Source: Paenibacillus gorillae (GTDB taxonomy: Bacteria; Bacillota; Bacilli; Paenibacillales; Paenibacillaceae). From it: a DNA stretch of 48,011 nt. The notes under the pieces are model-generated. The model searched no databases and was not told where the DNA came from. It worked only from the letters and a program-made list of their open reading frames with translations. The translations under genes and the position numbers were made by a program. Of the stretch, positions 1 through 8,489 are shown one piece after another. Positions within the stretch are counted from its first letter, which is position 1. Every line of letters begins with the position of its first letter. The DNA lies in NCBI RefSeq assembly GCF_000513275.1, contig NZ_CBVJ010000116.1:1-48011 (forward strand), given 5' to 3'.

Positions 1-889
1 CGAAACGCTGCTTCTGGTTCGTACGAATGACCGATTTCAGCAAATCAAATTCATAGCCCGCTTTATCCGCGATATGAGCCAGGGCGTACGTATCCTTAGG
101 GAAGCAAGAGCCGCCATAGCCGATGCCGGCTTGCAAGAACTTGCCGCCAATCCGGCTGTCGAGACCCATACCCGCCGCTACATCCTCTACGTCAGCGCCT
201 ACCTTTTCGCAAATGTTGGCGATAGCGTTGATGAACGATATTTTGGTAGCGAGGAATGTGTTCGCCGCGTATTTGATCATCTCGGCGCTCTCTAGATCCG
301 TCTTGAACACTTTAGTCTTGAACGGAGCATGCAGTTCCTCGATAACAGACGCCGCCTCCGGATTATCCGAACCGATAATGGCGCGGTCCATGTTCATGCA
401 GTCAGAAAGTGCGGAGCCTTCACGCAAAAACTCCGGATTGGAGACGATATCGAAGCCAATCCACGGATATTTCTTATTCGCCTGCACAACCTCTCGGACA
501 AGCTCGCCTGTACCAACAGGCACAGTGCTTTTGTTCACGATGATTTTATGCCCATTCAGATGCTCGCCGATTTTGCGCGCCGCCGACATGACGTAACGCA
601 TATCCGCTTCACCCGTCTCCGACATCGGTGTGCCTACCGCAATATATACGATATCCGAAGCTTCGATCGCCTCGCCGACCTCCGTCGTAAACAGCAGCCG
701 CCCTTGCTCCTTGTTGCGGGTTACCATTTCCTGCAGCCCCGGCTCATAGATTGGAATCTCGTTCCGGTTGAGCAGGTCGATTTTACGCTGATCGACATCG
801 CAGCAGATAACCCGATTGCCGATTTCTGAAAAACAAGCACCCGACACTAGACCGACATACCCTGTTCCGATTACCGTTATTTTCTTCAT
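1..889 (-). CDS. ugd: UDP-glucose 6-dehydrogenase (3' end beyond window)
   Basis: Oxidises UDP-glucose to UDP-glucuronate with two NAD+, supplying uronic acid to the exopolysaccharide. The reading frame is open from the ATG at 889 to the window edge (about 296 of the roughly 440 residues usual for the family). It begins MKKITVIGTGYVGLVSG, the N-terminal Rossmann glycine motif. The catalytic-cysteine motif GYGGSCFPKD is encoded around 83-112. The start codon lies directly after the galU stop (TAG at 890-892), so it is the last visible gene of the long minus-strand eps operon. It works with GalU (substrate supply) and the UDP-glucuronate 4-epimerase further upstream. It could equally be called tuaD-like. 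The family assignment is firm; only the C-terminal domain is unseen. Confidence 0.95.
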   Translation of the reverse strand, partial: MKKITVIGTGYVGLVSGACFSEIGNRVICCDVDQRKIDLLNRNEIPIYEPGLQEMVTRNKEQGRLLFTTEVGEAIEASDIVYIAVGTPMSETGEADMRYVMSAARKIGEHLNGHKIIVNKSTVPVGTGELVREVVQANKKYPWIGFDIVSNPEFLREGSALSDCMNMDRAIIGSDNPEAASVIEELHAPFKTKVFKTDLESAEMIKYAANTFLATKISFINAIANICEKVGADVEDVAAGMGLDSRIGGKFLQAGIGYGGSCFPKDTYALAHIADKAGYEFDLLKSVIRTNQKQRF

Positions 890-1792
890 CTATTTCGCCA
901 CCTTATTTAGAATGGGAAAATGTTTCTCATAGACGTTCTGCACATAATTGAGCACATCCGCTTGCAAATCTTCGCGCTGCAGGGCGAAATCGAGCGTCGC
1001 TTTAATAAAGCCGAACTTGTCACCCACATCATAACGTACGCCGTCGAAGTTGTAGGCTAAGACGTTACGCAGATCATTCAGCTTCTTGATCGCGTCGGTC
1101 AATTGAATTTCATTGCCCGCTCCCGGCGCCTGATGCTCCAAAATATCGAAGATTTCCGGCGTCAGCACGTAACGGCCCATAATCGCATAATTCGACGGTG
1201 CCGCTTTACGCGAAGGTTTCTCCACAAGGCCATCCAGGAAAAATACCGAGGGCTCAATCGAGGAGCCGCGCGGCGCGATGATCCCGTATTTGGACACATC
1301 GTCGTCGCTCACGCGTTGAACGCCAACGACCGAGGAGGAATAGCGGTTATAGACGCGAATCAGTTGACTGAGGCACGGCTCCTCCGACTGCACGATATCG
1401 TCGCCAAGCAGCACAGCAAAAGGCTCATCGCCTACAAAGCTTCGTGCGCACCAGATCGCGTGGCCGAGGCCCTTTGGCTCTTTTTGCCGGATATAATGGA
1501 TATTGGCCATTTCGGAAATGTGGCGGATCTGGTCAAGCTCCTTCGTTTTCCCTTTTTTGGCCAGCATATCTTCGAGTTCGAACGTTTTGTCAAAATGGTC
1601 CTCGATTGCCCGCTTGCCGCGGCCGCTGACGATGAGAATGTCCTCGATGCCGGAAGCGATCGCTTCCTCGATAATGTATTGGATGGTCGGCTTGTCTACA
1701 ATCGGAAGCATTTCCTTCGGTTGAGCTTTCGTTGCCGGCAAAAACCGGGTGCCGAGACCTGCGGCTGGAATAATCGCTTTACGCACTTTCAT
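890..1792 (-). CDS. galU: UTP-glucose-1-phosphate uridylyltransferase
   Basis: Makes UDP-glucose from UTP and glucose-1-phosphate in the cytoplasm. 300 residues, the normal length. The N-terminal nucleotidyltransferase signature [19 protein letters not shown] and the later LGDD motif are present, and VEKP follows in the central part. The start overlaps the end of the upstream aminotransferase gene by 14 nt, and the stop abuts the ugd start, so the three genes are cotranscribed. Product flow is GalU to Ugd to the UDP-glucuronate 4-epimerase encoded in the same operon, giving UDP-Glc, UDP-GlcA and UDP-GalA for polymer assembly. A chromosomal housekeeping galU/gtaB may also exist elsewhere, which cannot be seen here. 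Confidence 0.96.
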   Translation of the reverse strand: MKVRKAIIPAAGLGTRFLPATKAQPKEMLPIVDKPTIQYIIEEAIASGIEDILIVSGRGKRAIEDHFDKTFELEDMLAKKGKTKELDQIRHISEMANIHYIRQKEPKGLGHAIWCARSFVGDEPFAVLLGDDIVQSEEPCLSQLIRVYNRYSSSVVGVQRVSDDDVSKYGIIAPRGSSIEPSVFFLDGLVEKPSRKAAPSNYAIMGRYVLTPEIFDILEHQAPGAGNEIQLTDAIKKLNDLRNVLAYNFDGVRYDVGDKFGFIKATLDFALQREDLQADVLNYVQNVYEKHFPILNKVAK

Positions 1793-2951
1793 GAGACATC
1801 CTCCTAGTCGTTTGGTATAAGCTGTCTTGAATTACTTCGATAACCCGATCCTGCTCTGCAATCGTAAGACTGGAGCCGGAAGGCAGGCACACGCCCTGCT
1901 GGAACAAACTCTCGGAGACACTGTCCCCGTCCGCGTGCGGATAGTAAGCGTACTGCTGCAGCAACGGCTGCATATGCATCGGCTTCCATACCGGACGCGC
2001 CTCGATATTGGCCTTCGACAGGCGATCGATGAGCTCTACAGGTGTCAAACTTGTCTCATCAGCGTTCAGCGTCAAAGTTGTCAGCCACCGGTTCGTCCGG
2101 CCAAACTCCGCTTCAGGCATCATTTCCACGCCGTCCAGCTTCGTCAGTGCATGCGCATACCGTTCAAATACAGCGCGGCGGGCGTTCACCCGCTCCTCCA
2201 GCACCTTGAGCTGACCACGGCCAACACCGGCTAAAATATTGCTCATCCGATAGTTGAAGCCGACCTCGGTATGCTCGTAATGCAGCGCCTGCTCGCGTGC
2301 CTGTGTTGCATAAAAGCGGGCTTTGCCCAGCGCCTCCAGGTCGTCGGATACGAGCATGCCGCCTCCGGAAGTCGTAATGATCTTGTTGCCGTTGAACGAG
2401 TAAATGCCGAACTTGCTGAGCGTACCGCTTGCCCGTCCCTTGTAAGTAGCGCCAAGAGACTCGGCAGCATCCTCGATGACCGGAACGTCATAGCGGCTGC
2501 AAATTTCATTAATCGCATCCATGTCGGCGCTTTGGCCGTATAAGTTGACAACGATGACCGCTTTCGGCATGCGGCCGATGCGCTGCGCATCCTCGAACGC
2601 ACGCTGCAACGCGACCGGCGACATATTCCAGCTGTCGCGCTCGGAGTCGATGAATACCGGCTCGCCGCCCTCATATAGAATCGGGTTGACGCTGGCAATG
2701 AAGGTCAGCGTCGATACAAAAACGCGATCGCCTCTTTCCACTCCGAGCAGCCGAAGCGCCATATGAATGGCGGCTGTACCCGATGACAGCGCCACAGCAC
2801 CTCGCGAACCAACATGCTCGGCCAGCTCACGCTCGAATTGATCCACATTGGGACCAAGCGGCGCAATCCAGTTGGTGCGGAACGCTTCCTCCACATATTC
2901 GCGTTCCAGCGACCCCATGTGAGGGGGGGATAATAATATCCGTTGATCCAC
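1779..2951 (-). CDS. epsN: PLP-dependent DegT/DnrJ/EryC1/StrS aminotransferase (EpsN/PglE-like)
   Basis: Sugar aminotransferase, predicted to aminate C4 of the 4-keto sugar made by the CapD/PglF-like dehydratase of this operon, giving a UDP-4-amino sugar. The fold-type I aspartate is in [11 protein letters not shown] and the PLP lysine is in [10 protein letters not shown], both typical of the family. I choose the GTG at 2951, giving 390 aa, because AAAAGGAG stands 10 nt upstream and homologues begin near ILLSPPHMG. An in-frame TTG at 3050 would add 33 residues but has no ribosome site. The gene is separated from its upstream neighbour by about 180 nt, the only sizeable gap in the operon. Its downstream end overlaps galU. 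Pairing with a PglD-like acetyltransferase strongly suggests the bacillosamine-type role. The symbol follows B. subtilis eps by analogy. Confidence 0.9.
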   Translation of the reverse strand: MDQRILLSPPHMGSLEREYVEEAFRTNWIAPLGPNVDQFERELAEHVGSRGAVALSSGTAAIHMALRLLGVERGDRVFVSTLTFIASVNPILYEGGEPVFIDSERDSWNMSPVALQRAFEDAQRIGRMPKAVIVVNLYGQSADMDAINEICSRYDVPVIEDAAESLGATYKGRASGTLSKFGIYSFNGNKIITTSGGGMLVSDDLEALGKARFYATQAREQALHYEHTEVGFNYRMSNILAGVGRGQLKVLEERVNARRAVFERYAHALTKLDGVEMMPEAEFGRTNRWLTTLTLNADETSLTPVELIDRLSKANIEARPVWKPMHMQPLLQQYAYYPHADGDSVSESLFQQGVCLPSGSSLTIAEQDRVIEVIQDSLYQTTRRMSHESA

Positions 2952-3130
2952 GTCGAAGCAGCTCCTTTTCGGTTGCAGGTGTAAACGGCCCTCTGCCGCA
3001 ATTGCAGCTATAGTGCGCGTTTCGCATTTCATGTGTATATATAGGGGCAAGAATTACATGCCGATTCCTCTATGTCTCTATTCCACCCTGTAATAACTTA
3101 ACAAGTCTGTACTGTATCCGGCGCTCCCGC

Positions 3131-3808
3131 TCATCGAATCGCTTTCGCCGGCACGCCGACCGCGGTTACACCGTCCGGCACATCCCGGACGGCGATGCCG
3201 CCTGCGCCGAGCACCGACCAGCTCCCGACTCTTACGCTCGGGATTAACACTGCGCCGCTGCCGACATGTGCGCCCTCTTCCGCGACAGCCGCTCCGGCCA
3301 TCGTCGCATTGGGCGATACATGGGCGAATGCGCCTACGATCGCATCATGGTCGACAACTGCGCCGGAGTTCACGATGGCATGTGCACCGATTGCTGCACC
3401 GGGGCCGATAACGGCTCCCGGCATAACGACGGTGCCGAGGCCAAGCCGGGCATCCTCAGAGACGCATGCCGCCGGATGGATGAGCACGGCATATGCTGCT
3501 TCCGGCAGCGCCAGCCGTTCCGCAATAGCACGGCGTGTACGATTATCGCCGATGCCGATAACGACATGTATATCCGGCTCATCGGCCAGAAAATTATGAA
3601 GTTCAGCGATCGGGCCGTAAGGCAGCCCGCCGCGCAGCTCCACGGCCGCAAAGCGATCATCAAGCACAGCCGCCAGCCTGTAGGAAGGCGATACCCGCGC
3701 GATATCCATCAGCACGCGGCCATGACCGCCAATGCCGACGACGATGAGCGGACGCCGGACCGGCGGCTCCAGCTCCATCCCGCCGTAAAGGCTGTCCCGG
3801 TAATTCAT
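3131..3808 (-). CDS. epsM: NeuD/PglD/EpsM-family sugar O/N-acetyltransferase
   Basis: 225 residues. The N-terminal half is a small Rossmann-like nucleotide-sugar domain (LIVVGIGGHGRVLMDIA near residues 21-37). From about residue 110 to the end come left-handed beta-helix hexapeptide repeats (VVMPGAVIGPGAAIG, then SGAVVDHDAIVG). The His of VDHD corresponds to the catalytic base in PglD. Predicted to acetylate the 4-amino group of the UDP-sugar made by the neighbouring aminotransferase, using acetyl-CoA, giving a UDP-diacetamido-trideoxyhexose. Its start overlaps the stop of the GT-PGT fusion gene by 4 nt. NeuD-type O-acetylation of another sugar is the alternative; the neighbouring dehydratase and aminotransferase favour the PglD role. 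Confidence 0.9.
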   Translation of the reverse strand: MNYRDSLYGGMELEPPVRRPLIVVGIGGHGRVLMDIARVSPSYRLAAVLDDRFAAVELRGGLPYGPIAELHNFLADEPDIHVVIGIGDNRTRRAIAERLALPEAAYAVLIHPAACVSEDARLGLGTVVMPGAVIGPGAAIGAHAIVNSGAVVDHDAIVGAFAHVSPNATMAGAAVAEEGAHVGSGAVLIPSVRVGSWSVLGAGGIAVRDVPDGVTAVGVPAKAIR

Positions 3809-5595
3809 GACGCATTCCCCATTTCCCGGCTGCCGGTAAATTTATGGACGGTTGCTTGCCCCTGTTGGGAAATACCGTCTCTCTTTAACACCTTCACGAC
3901 CGTCTTGACCAGAATTCGCAGGTCAAAACCTAGTGATTGCTTCTCCACATACTCAATATCCAGCTTAAATTTATCTTCCCACGACACCGTATTGCGGCCA
4001 TTCACCTGCGCCCAGCCGGTAATGCCTGGCCGGACGTCATGACGGCGAGCCTGCTCCTCGGTGTACAGCGTTAAATATTCCATGAGCAGCGGTCTTGGCC
4101 CAACGAGGCTCATGTCGCCGCGAATGACATTGAACAGCTGCGGCAACTCGTCCAAGCTCAGCTTGCGCAGCAAGTGTCCGACCTTCGTCATGCGCGCCTC
4201 ATCGGGAAGCGGCTGGCCGTTCCGGTCGACCGCATCCCGCATCGTGCGGAACTTCAGCACATAGAACGGATTGCCGTATTTGCCCGGCCGCTGCTGCTTG
4301 AACAGTACAGGCGAGCCTAGCTTCAAGCGCACCACCAAGCCTACGGCTGCCATGACAGGCAGCAGCAGCAGCGCCGCCGGCACGCTAAGCACTAGATCAA
4401 ACAACCGCTTCACGAAAGCGTTCAGCTTCACGCCAGCCTTGCGCGACGTCACGGCTCTGCGCGCCGTCTCCCGATACAGCCTCTGAAGCCGCTCGACTAC
4501 GCGGGCTTCTGTAAACTCAGCATCGATCCGGCGTTGGCCGGCTTCTCCGTAACGCTCGCGCACCGCAGCGTCGCCCATTACTGAAGCCAAAGCCTCGCTC
4601 AAAACAGCCGCATTCCGATAAGGAACGAGCAGTCCCGTCTCCTCATGCGCCACTAGCTCCCTGGTGCCGAGCACATCGGTTGCCACAATGGGCTTGCCAA
4701 GCGCCATCGCTTCCATGAGCGATCTTGGTATGCCTTCCTTCTCCGAAGTAAGCGTTACGGCGTTGGCCATCACAACCCAAGGAATAATCGAAGGCTGCTG
4801 GCCGATGAAGACCACATCCTCCTTCATCCCATTGCTCTCCACATACCTCTGTACAGCTGCTTCCAGCGGCCCTTGGCCGGCAAGCACTGTCACCCAGTTA
4901 AGCTTGCCCTCCCGCTTCAGTCCAAGCAGCGATTCCATCAGCAGAAAATGATCCTTCACCGATTCGAATCGTGCAGCCATCAACAGCAGCGGCTTACCTT
5001 CGGCAATACCATGCTTGCTGCGCAGCTGCTCCAACATCTCCGGCGTTACGGATAAAGCCCGTCTCTCCAGCCGCTCTTTATCAACGCCGTTGCCTTCGAT
5101 GTATACCGGCCGCCACGGTGCAAGACGCTTAAGCACCTCTGCATCCTCCGCATTTTGCGAAGCGAGCGCGTGGCAGCAGAGGGCTCCAACCTTCTCCAGC
5201 GTACGGTATAGCTGATAAGCCCGCTTAGGCTGTCCTTCATAGAAAGGCAGACCATGGCTCGTATGAATGACCGTTGGCACACGGGCCAGCATTGCTGCTA
5301 CACGGCCGATAATGCCCGCTTTAGCCGTATGCGTATGTACGATGTCGTAACGCTCCTTGCGGAACAGCCGGTACATCGCCCAGATCGAACGCAAATCTTC
5401 AACGGGCTTGATCGAACGCTCCATTGAAATCATCTTCCACTCGAAAGGGTAGGCCTGCATCGCCTGCTCGTCTGCCCCTTCCGGCGACGAGATGAAGGTC
5501 ACCTGATAGCCTGCCTGCTGCTGAAGCAGACGAAGCTTGTCGCCCATAATTTTGTGGCTGATGCCAGAGGTGCATATATGGGCTACTTTCGTCAT
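3805..5595 (-). CDS. Fusion: GT4 glycosyltransferase + bacterial sugar-1-phosphate transferase (PglC/EpsL-like)
   Basis: 596-aa two-domain protein. Residues about 1-370 form a GT4 (GT-B fold) glycosyltransferase with an HTSHG segment and the donor-binding EGIPRSLMEAMALGKPIV motif. Residues about 390-590 form a monotopic phosphoglycosyltransferase: a membrane re-entrant segment (KRLFDLVLSVPAALLLLP), KFRTM, the catalytic Asp-Glu dyad in LSLDELPQL, then MSLVGPRP and RPGITGWAQVNGR. The PGT half should load a sugar-1-phosphate onto undecaprenyl phosphate and the GT4 half add the next sugar. Start at 5595: ATGA overlap with the epimerase stop and a weak GGCGGCGAG ribosome site; an ATG/GTG farther upstream would only add epimerase-overlapping sequence. 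B. subtilis has the two activities as separate proteins (EpsD-type GT, EpsL). Confidence 0.92.
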   Translation of the reverse strand: MTKVAHICTSGISHKIMGDKLRLLQQQAGYQVTFISSPEGADEQAMQAYPFEWKMISMERSIKPVEDLRSIWAMYRLFRKERYDIVHTHTAKAGIIGRVAAMLARVPTVIHTSHGLPFYEGQPKRAYQLYRTLEKVGALCCHALASQNAEDAEVLKRLAPWRPVYIEGNGVDKERLERRALSVTPEMLEQLRSKHGIAEGKPLLLMAARFESVKDHFLLMESLLGLKREGKLNWVTVLAGQGPLEAAVQRYVESNGMKEDVVFIGQQPSIIPWVVMANAVTLTSEKEGIPRSLMEAMALGKPIVATDVLGTRELVAHEETGLLVPYRNAAVLSEALASVMGDAAVRERYGEAGQRRIDAEFTEARVVERLQRLYRETARRAVTSRKAGVKLNAFVKRLFDLVLSVPAALLLLPVMAAVGLVVRLKLGSPVLFKQQRPGKYGNPFYVLKFRTMRDAVDRNGQPLPDEARMTKVGHLLRKLSLDELPQLFNVIRGDMSLVGPRPLLMEYLTLYTEEQARRHDVRPGITGWAQVNGRNTVSWEDKFKLDIEYVEKQSLGFDLRILVKTVVKVLKRDGISQQGQATVHKFTGSREMGNAS

Positions 5596-6629
5596 TTGCT
5601 CGCCGCCTTTTCCAGCTGCTTTGCCTCGCCATAATAAGCGCGATACCACTCGGCGAACCGGGCGATTCCTTCTTCAATCGTCGTGTCCGGCTTGAAGCCG
5701 ACATCCTTCATCAGCCCGTCGATGTTCGCATACGTCGCAGGCACATCGCCCGGCTGCATCGGTTTATATTGAATGACCGCTTCGCGGCCCAATGATTTCT
5801 CGATCGTACGGATAAAATGCATAAGCTCAACCGGCTGGTTGTTGCCGATGTTGTAAACCTTGTAGGGCGCATAGCTTCCGGATGGATCCGGACGGCTGCG
5901 GTCCCAGGACGGGTCTGGCTGCGGCACATGGCCGATCAGCCGGTAAATACCTTCTACAATGTCGTCGATATAGGTGAAATCGCGCAGCATCCGGCCTTCG
6001 TTGAATACGTCGATCGGCTCGCCCGCCATAATTTTTTTCGTAAAGCTGAAGTAGGCCATATCCGGCCGGCCCCAAGGCCCGTATACGGTGAAAAACCGCA
6101 GCCCTGTCGTCGGCAAGCCATAGAGATGGCTGTACGTATGAGCCATCAGCTCATTTGCTTTTTTCGTTGCCGCATACAGGCTGACCGGGTGGTCGACGCT
6201 GTCGCTGACGGAGAACGGCATCTTCTCATTCGCACCGTACACCGAGCTGGACGAAGCATAGATCAAGTGCTTAATGCCCGCATGGCGGGATGCTTCAAGC
6301 ACATGGCCGAATCCTTTCAGATTCGTCTCCAGATAAGCGAATGGATTGGTCAAGCTGTACCGCACTCCGGCTTGCGCCGCCAAATGAACGATAACCTCTA
6401 CCTTTTCCGTGCGGACAAGCTCAAACAGCTTGTCGTAATCCGCGATATCGAGCTCCACGCCCGTGAAATTCGGGTCTGGCAGCAGCTGCTCGAAACGATC
6501 GCGCTTCAGCTGCACCTCATAATAGTCGTTGAAGTTGTCGATGCCGATTACGCGCTGTCCTTCCCGCAAAAGGCGGGAGGATAGATGATAGCCGATAAAT
6601 CCGGCAGCTCCGGTTACTAAAATCGTCAT
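5592..6629 (-). CDS. NAD-dependent UDP-glucuronate 4-epimerase
   Basis: 345-aa extended SDR interconverting UDP-glucuronate and UDP-galacturonate in the cytoplasm. It starts MTILVTGAAGFIGYHL (NAD-binding TGAAGFIG). DNFNDYYEVQLKRDR follows, the loop characteristic of the uronate epimerase branch, and the catalytic Tyr-Lys pair lies in YAATKKANE. FFTVYGPWGRPDMA is also typical of this branch. Both ends are ATGA overlaps with the neighbouring glycosyltransferase genes, implying translational coupling. Together with Ugd at the operon end it predicts GalA and/or GlcA in an acidic polymer. UDP-glucose 4-epimerase (GalE) is less likely given the loop sequence and context. Confidence 0.92.
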   Translation of the reverse strand: MTILVTGAAGFIGYHLSSRLLREGQRVIGIDNFNDYYEVQLKRDRFEQLLPDPNFTGVELDIADYDKLFELVRTEKVEVIVHLAAQAGVRYSLTNPFAYLETNLKGFGHVLEASRHAGIKHLIYASSSSVYGANEKMPFSVSDSVDHPVSLYAATKKANELMAHTYSHLYGLPTTGLRFFTVYGPWGRPDMAYFSFTKKIMAGEPIDVFNEGRMLRDFTYIDDIVEGIYRLIGHVPQPDPSWDRSRPDPSGSYAPYKVYNIGNNQPVELMHFIRTIEKSLGREAVIQYKPMQPGDVPATYANIDGLMKDVGFKPDTTIEEGIARFAEWYRAYYGEAKQLEKAASK

Positions 6630-7861
6630 AGTGCCTCCACCCTCTCATTGGTATAGGTTGTTCTTACCGCTCCGCCGGAGCGGACATATTCGCCAAACGA
6701 ACGCCAGAATGCCTGACGTTTCGCATCCAGACGAACCTTCGTATAACCGCGTGATTTGCCAAAATTGCGCTCCGCCTGCTCCTTCACCCAAGCGCGGTCT
6801 GTTGCAGCCCGCTTCAGCTGTTCCGCCAGCTGGCCGACTTGCCCCGGCCGGTGCAAGCAGCTCTCATGAATCAGCTCAGGGATGCCTCCGGCTGTTGAGC
6901 CAAGCACCGGACATCCGCGGCTCATCGCTTCGATCGTTGCCCGCGGCAGCCCTTCCTGATAGCTCGGCTGCAAGTAGATATCGATATTGTCCAGCCATTC
7001 GAATACGGCTCCGCCGCTTGGCAGAATGCCTTCGAAGGTAACAGCGCTGCCGATACCGAGCTTGTCAGCCATTGCTTGCCAGCGCGAGGCATCACCGTCA
7101 CCCAGCACCCGGAACCAGACCCGCGGAAGCTGCGGCTTCGCTTTGGCAATCGCCTTCAGCGCGATGTCGATTCCTTTCGTCCGGCCGTTCAATGAGCCGA
7201 TTAAGCCAATGGTCAGCGTCGTCGTGTTATTGTAGGATGCAATCCGCTCCAGCCTGCGGGTCAGCACTTCATCACCCGGCTCGGGAATTTCAACGTTTGA
7301 GCAGGATTCAGTCATACCGCTTGCGCAAGGATAGCGGTTTTGCAAAAATTGCTCCGTTACATAGAGAGAATAAGGTGCGCTCTTGACCAGCGCTCGTGTC
7401 TGAGCAAGCGCCATTGGCGCATACAGCTTGCCCTGCACGTTGCCGTAGTTCCACAATCCGTCCCAAGCACAGGCCACTACTTCTACTGCATACGGCTTGC
7501 CCATGCTTTGAGCGACACGGATCGCCTCTGCACCGATTTCGCTCGGAACCCGGGCGATGACGGCATCCGCTTTGCTAATTGCTTCACGCAGCAGTTGGTC
7601 AACATAGCCGCGCTTCGTCAATTTATTAACGGGATTGCTTAGAGATGGCAGGACGAGAAAATCGACATTCGCGCCGCTCGACAGCGTTTTGCCGGCCATA
7701 TCGGCATCCAGCGGCGTTTTTTTGCCGCGGCAGGCAATGGTTAGCTGGTCAAATACGCCGAGATACCGCTCCCATACCGCATAAGGAAGCTTGCCGCCAG
7801 AGAAAAACTTGCCGGATTCATTGAAATAAAACGTATGATCATGTGCCCAAAGCAGCTTCAT
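6626..7861 (-). CDS. Glycosyltransferase family 4 (eps cluster)
   Basis: 411-aa GT-B fold glycosyltransferase, beginning MKLLWAHDHTFYFNESG. The C-terminal half has the Rossmann start TIGLIGSLNGRTKG and the donor-nucleotide motif YQEGLPRATIEAMSRGCPVLG, the E-x7-E pattern of GT4. The start at 7861 is chosen because AAAGGAGGG precedes it by 6 nt; an upstream in-frame start at 7894 would lack this. It overlaps the acyltransferase gene by 23 nt, and its TGA overlaps the epimerase ATG by 4 nt. Donor and acceptor sugars cannot be read from sequence. It presumably adds one residue to the lipid-linked repeat unit at the inner membrane face. Confidence 0.9.
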   Translation of the reverse strand: MKLLWAHDHTFYFNESGKFFSGGKLPYAVWERYLGVFDQLTIACRGKKTPLDADMAGKTLSSGANVDFLVLPSLSNPVNKLTKRGYVDQLLREAISKADAVIARVPSEIGAEAIRVAQSMGKPYAVEVVACAWDGLWNYGNVQGKLYAPMALAQTRALVKSAPYSLYVTEQFLQNRYPCASGMTESCSNVEIPEPGDEVLTRRLERIASYNNTTTLTIGLIGSLNGRTKGIDIALKAIAKAKPQLPRVWFRVLGDGDASRWQAMADKLGIGSAVTFEGILPSGGAVFEWLDNIDIYLQPSYQEGLPRATIEAMSRGCPVLGSTAGGIPELIHESCLHRPGQVGQLAEQLKRAATDRAWVKEQAERNFGKSRGYTKVRLDAKRQAFWRSFGEYVRSGGAVRTTYTNERVEAL

Positions 7862-8489
7862 GACTTTCCCTCCTTTTATGATTTGAATTCGCATTAGCTT
7901 GTGGATTATCGAGCGGAACGAGTTCGATCCGCTTCACGGCTCGCGCCGGAACACCAGCAGCTACGATGCCTGGTCCGACCGGCTTGTTAACAACCGCCCC
8001 TGCCGCAACGACCGAGCGGGGCCCGATCTCAACTCCAGCCAGAATACGTACGCCGCAGCCGATCCAGACATCTCGTCTGATGATGATCGCCGAACCCGTC
8101 ACCGGATTGTCGCGTATCGGGAGCGAAGGATCGCTCCATGTATGCTGAAAGGAAACGAGCGACGACTGATGTGCAATGGATACTTCATCCTCGATTGTCA
8201 TTCCGCCGTATGCATCAATGTAGCATTGCTTGTGAATGCTCACATTGGAGCCGATCGACAGCCGCTCCGGATAGCGGAGCTCCACGGACCGTCCGATCAG
8301 CACGTTGTCGCCGCAATGCTTGGCAAGCCTGCGCAGCAGGCAGTAGCGGAAGGCGACACCGACCAGCTCCGGGAGCCAGTCACTCAGCACCCACAGCCAT
8401 TGCAGTAGCGGGCGCGGAAGCGGCCGAAGCAGAAGCTCTACTACGCGCAGCACCGGTCGGAACCTGCCGAATTTATCGCGTCCCCGCAT
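7839..8489 (-). CDS. Hexapeptide-repeat acyltransferase (exopolysaccharide O-acetylation)
   Basis: 216 residues. A basic N-terminal stretch with a hydrophobic segment (about 18-50) may hold it at the membrane. From about residue 62 there are hexapeptide repeats (IGRSVELRYPERLSIGSNVSI). IAHQSSLVSF and DVWIGCGVRILAGVEIGPRSVVAAGAVV are typical of the WcaF/maltose-acetyltransferase type, with a loop histidine in FQHTWSDPS. Predicted to transfer an acetyl group from acetyl-CoA to a sugar of the repeat unit. An AGGAGGGG ribosome site lies before the ATG at 8489. It overlaps the polymerase gene by 17 nt and the downstream GT by 23 nt. Confidence 0.88.
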   Translation of the reverse strand: MRGRDKFGRFRPVLRVVELLLRPLPRPLLQWLWVLSDWLPELVGVAFRYCLLRRLAKHCGDNVLIGRSVELRYPERLSIGSNVSIHKQCYIDAYGGMTIEDEVSIAHQSSLVSFQHTWSDPSLPIRDNPVTGSAIIIRRDVWIGCGVRILAGVEIGPRSVVAAGAVVNKPVGPGIVAAGVPARAVKRIELVPLDNPQANANSNHKRRESHEAALGT

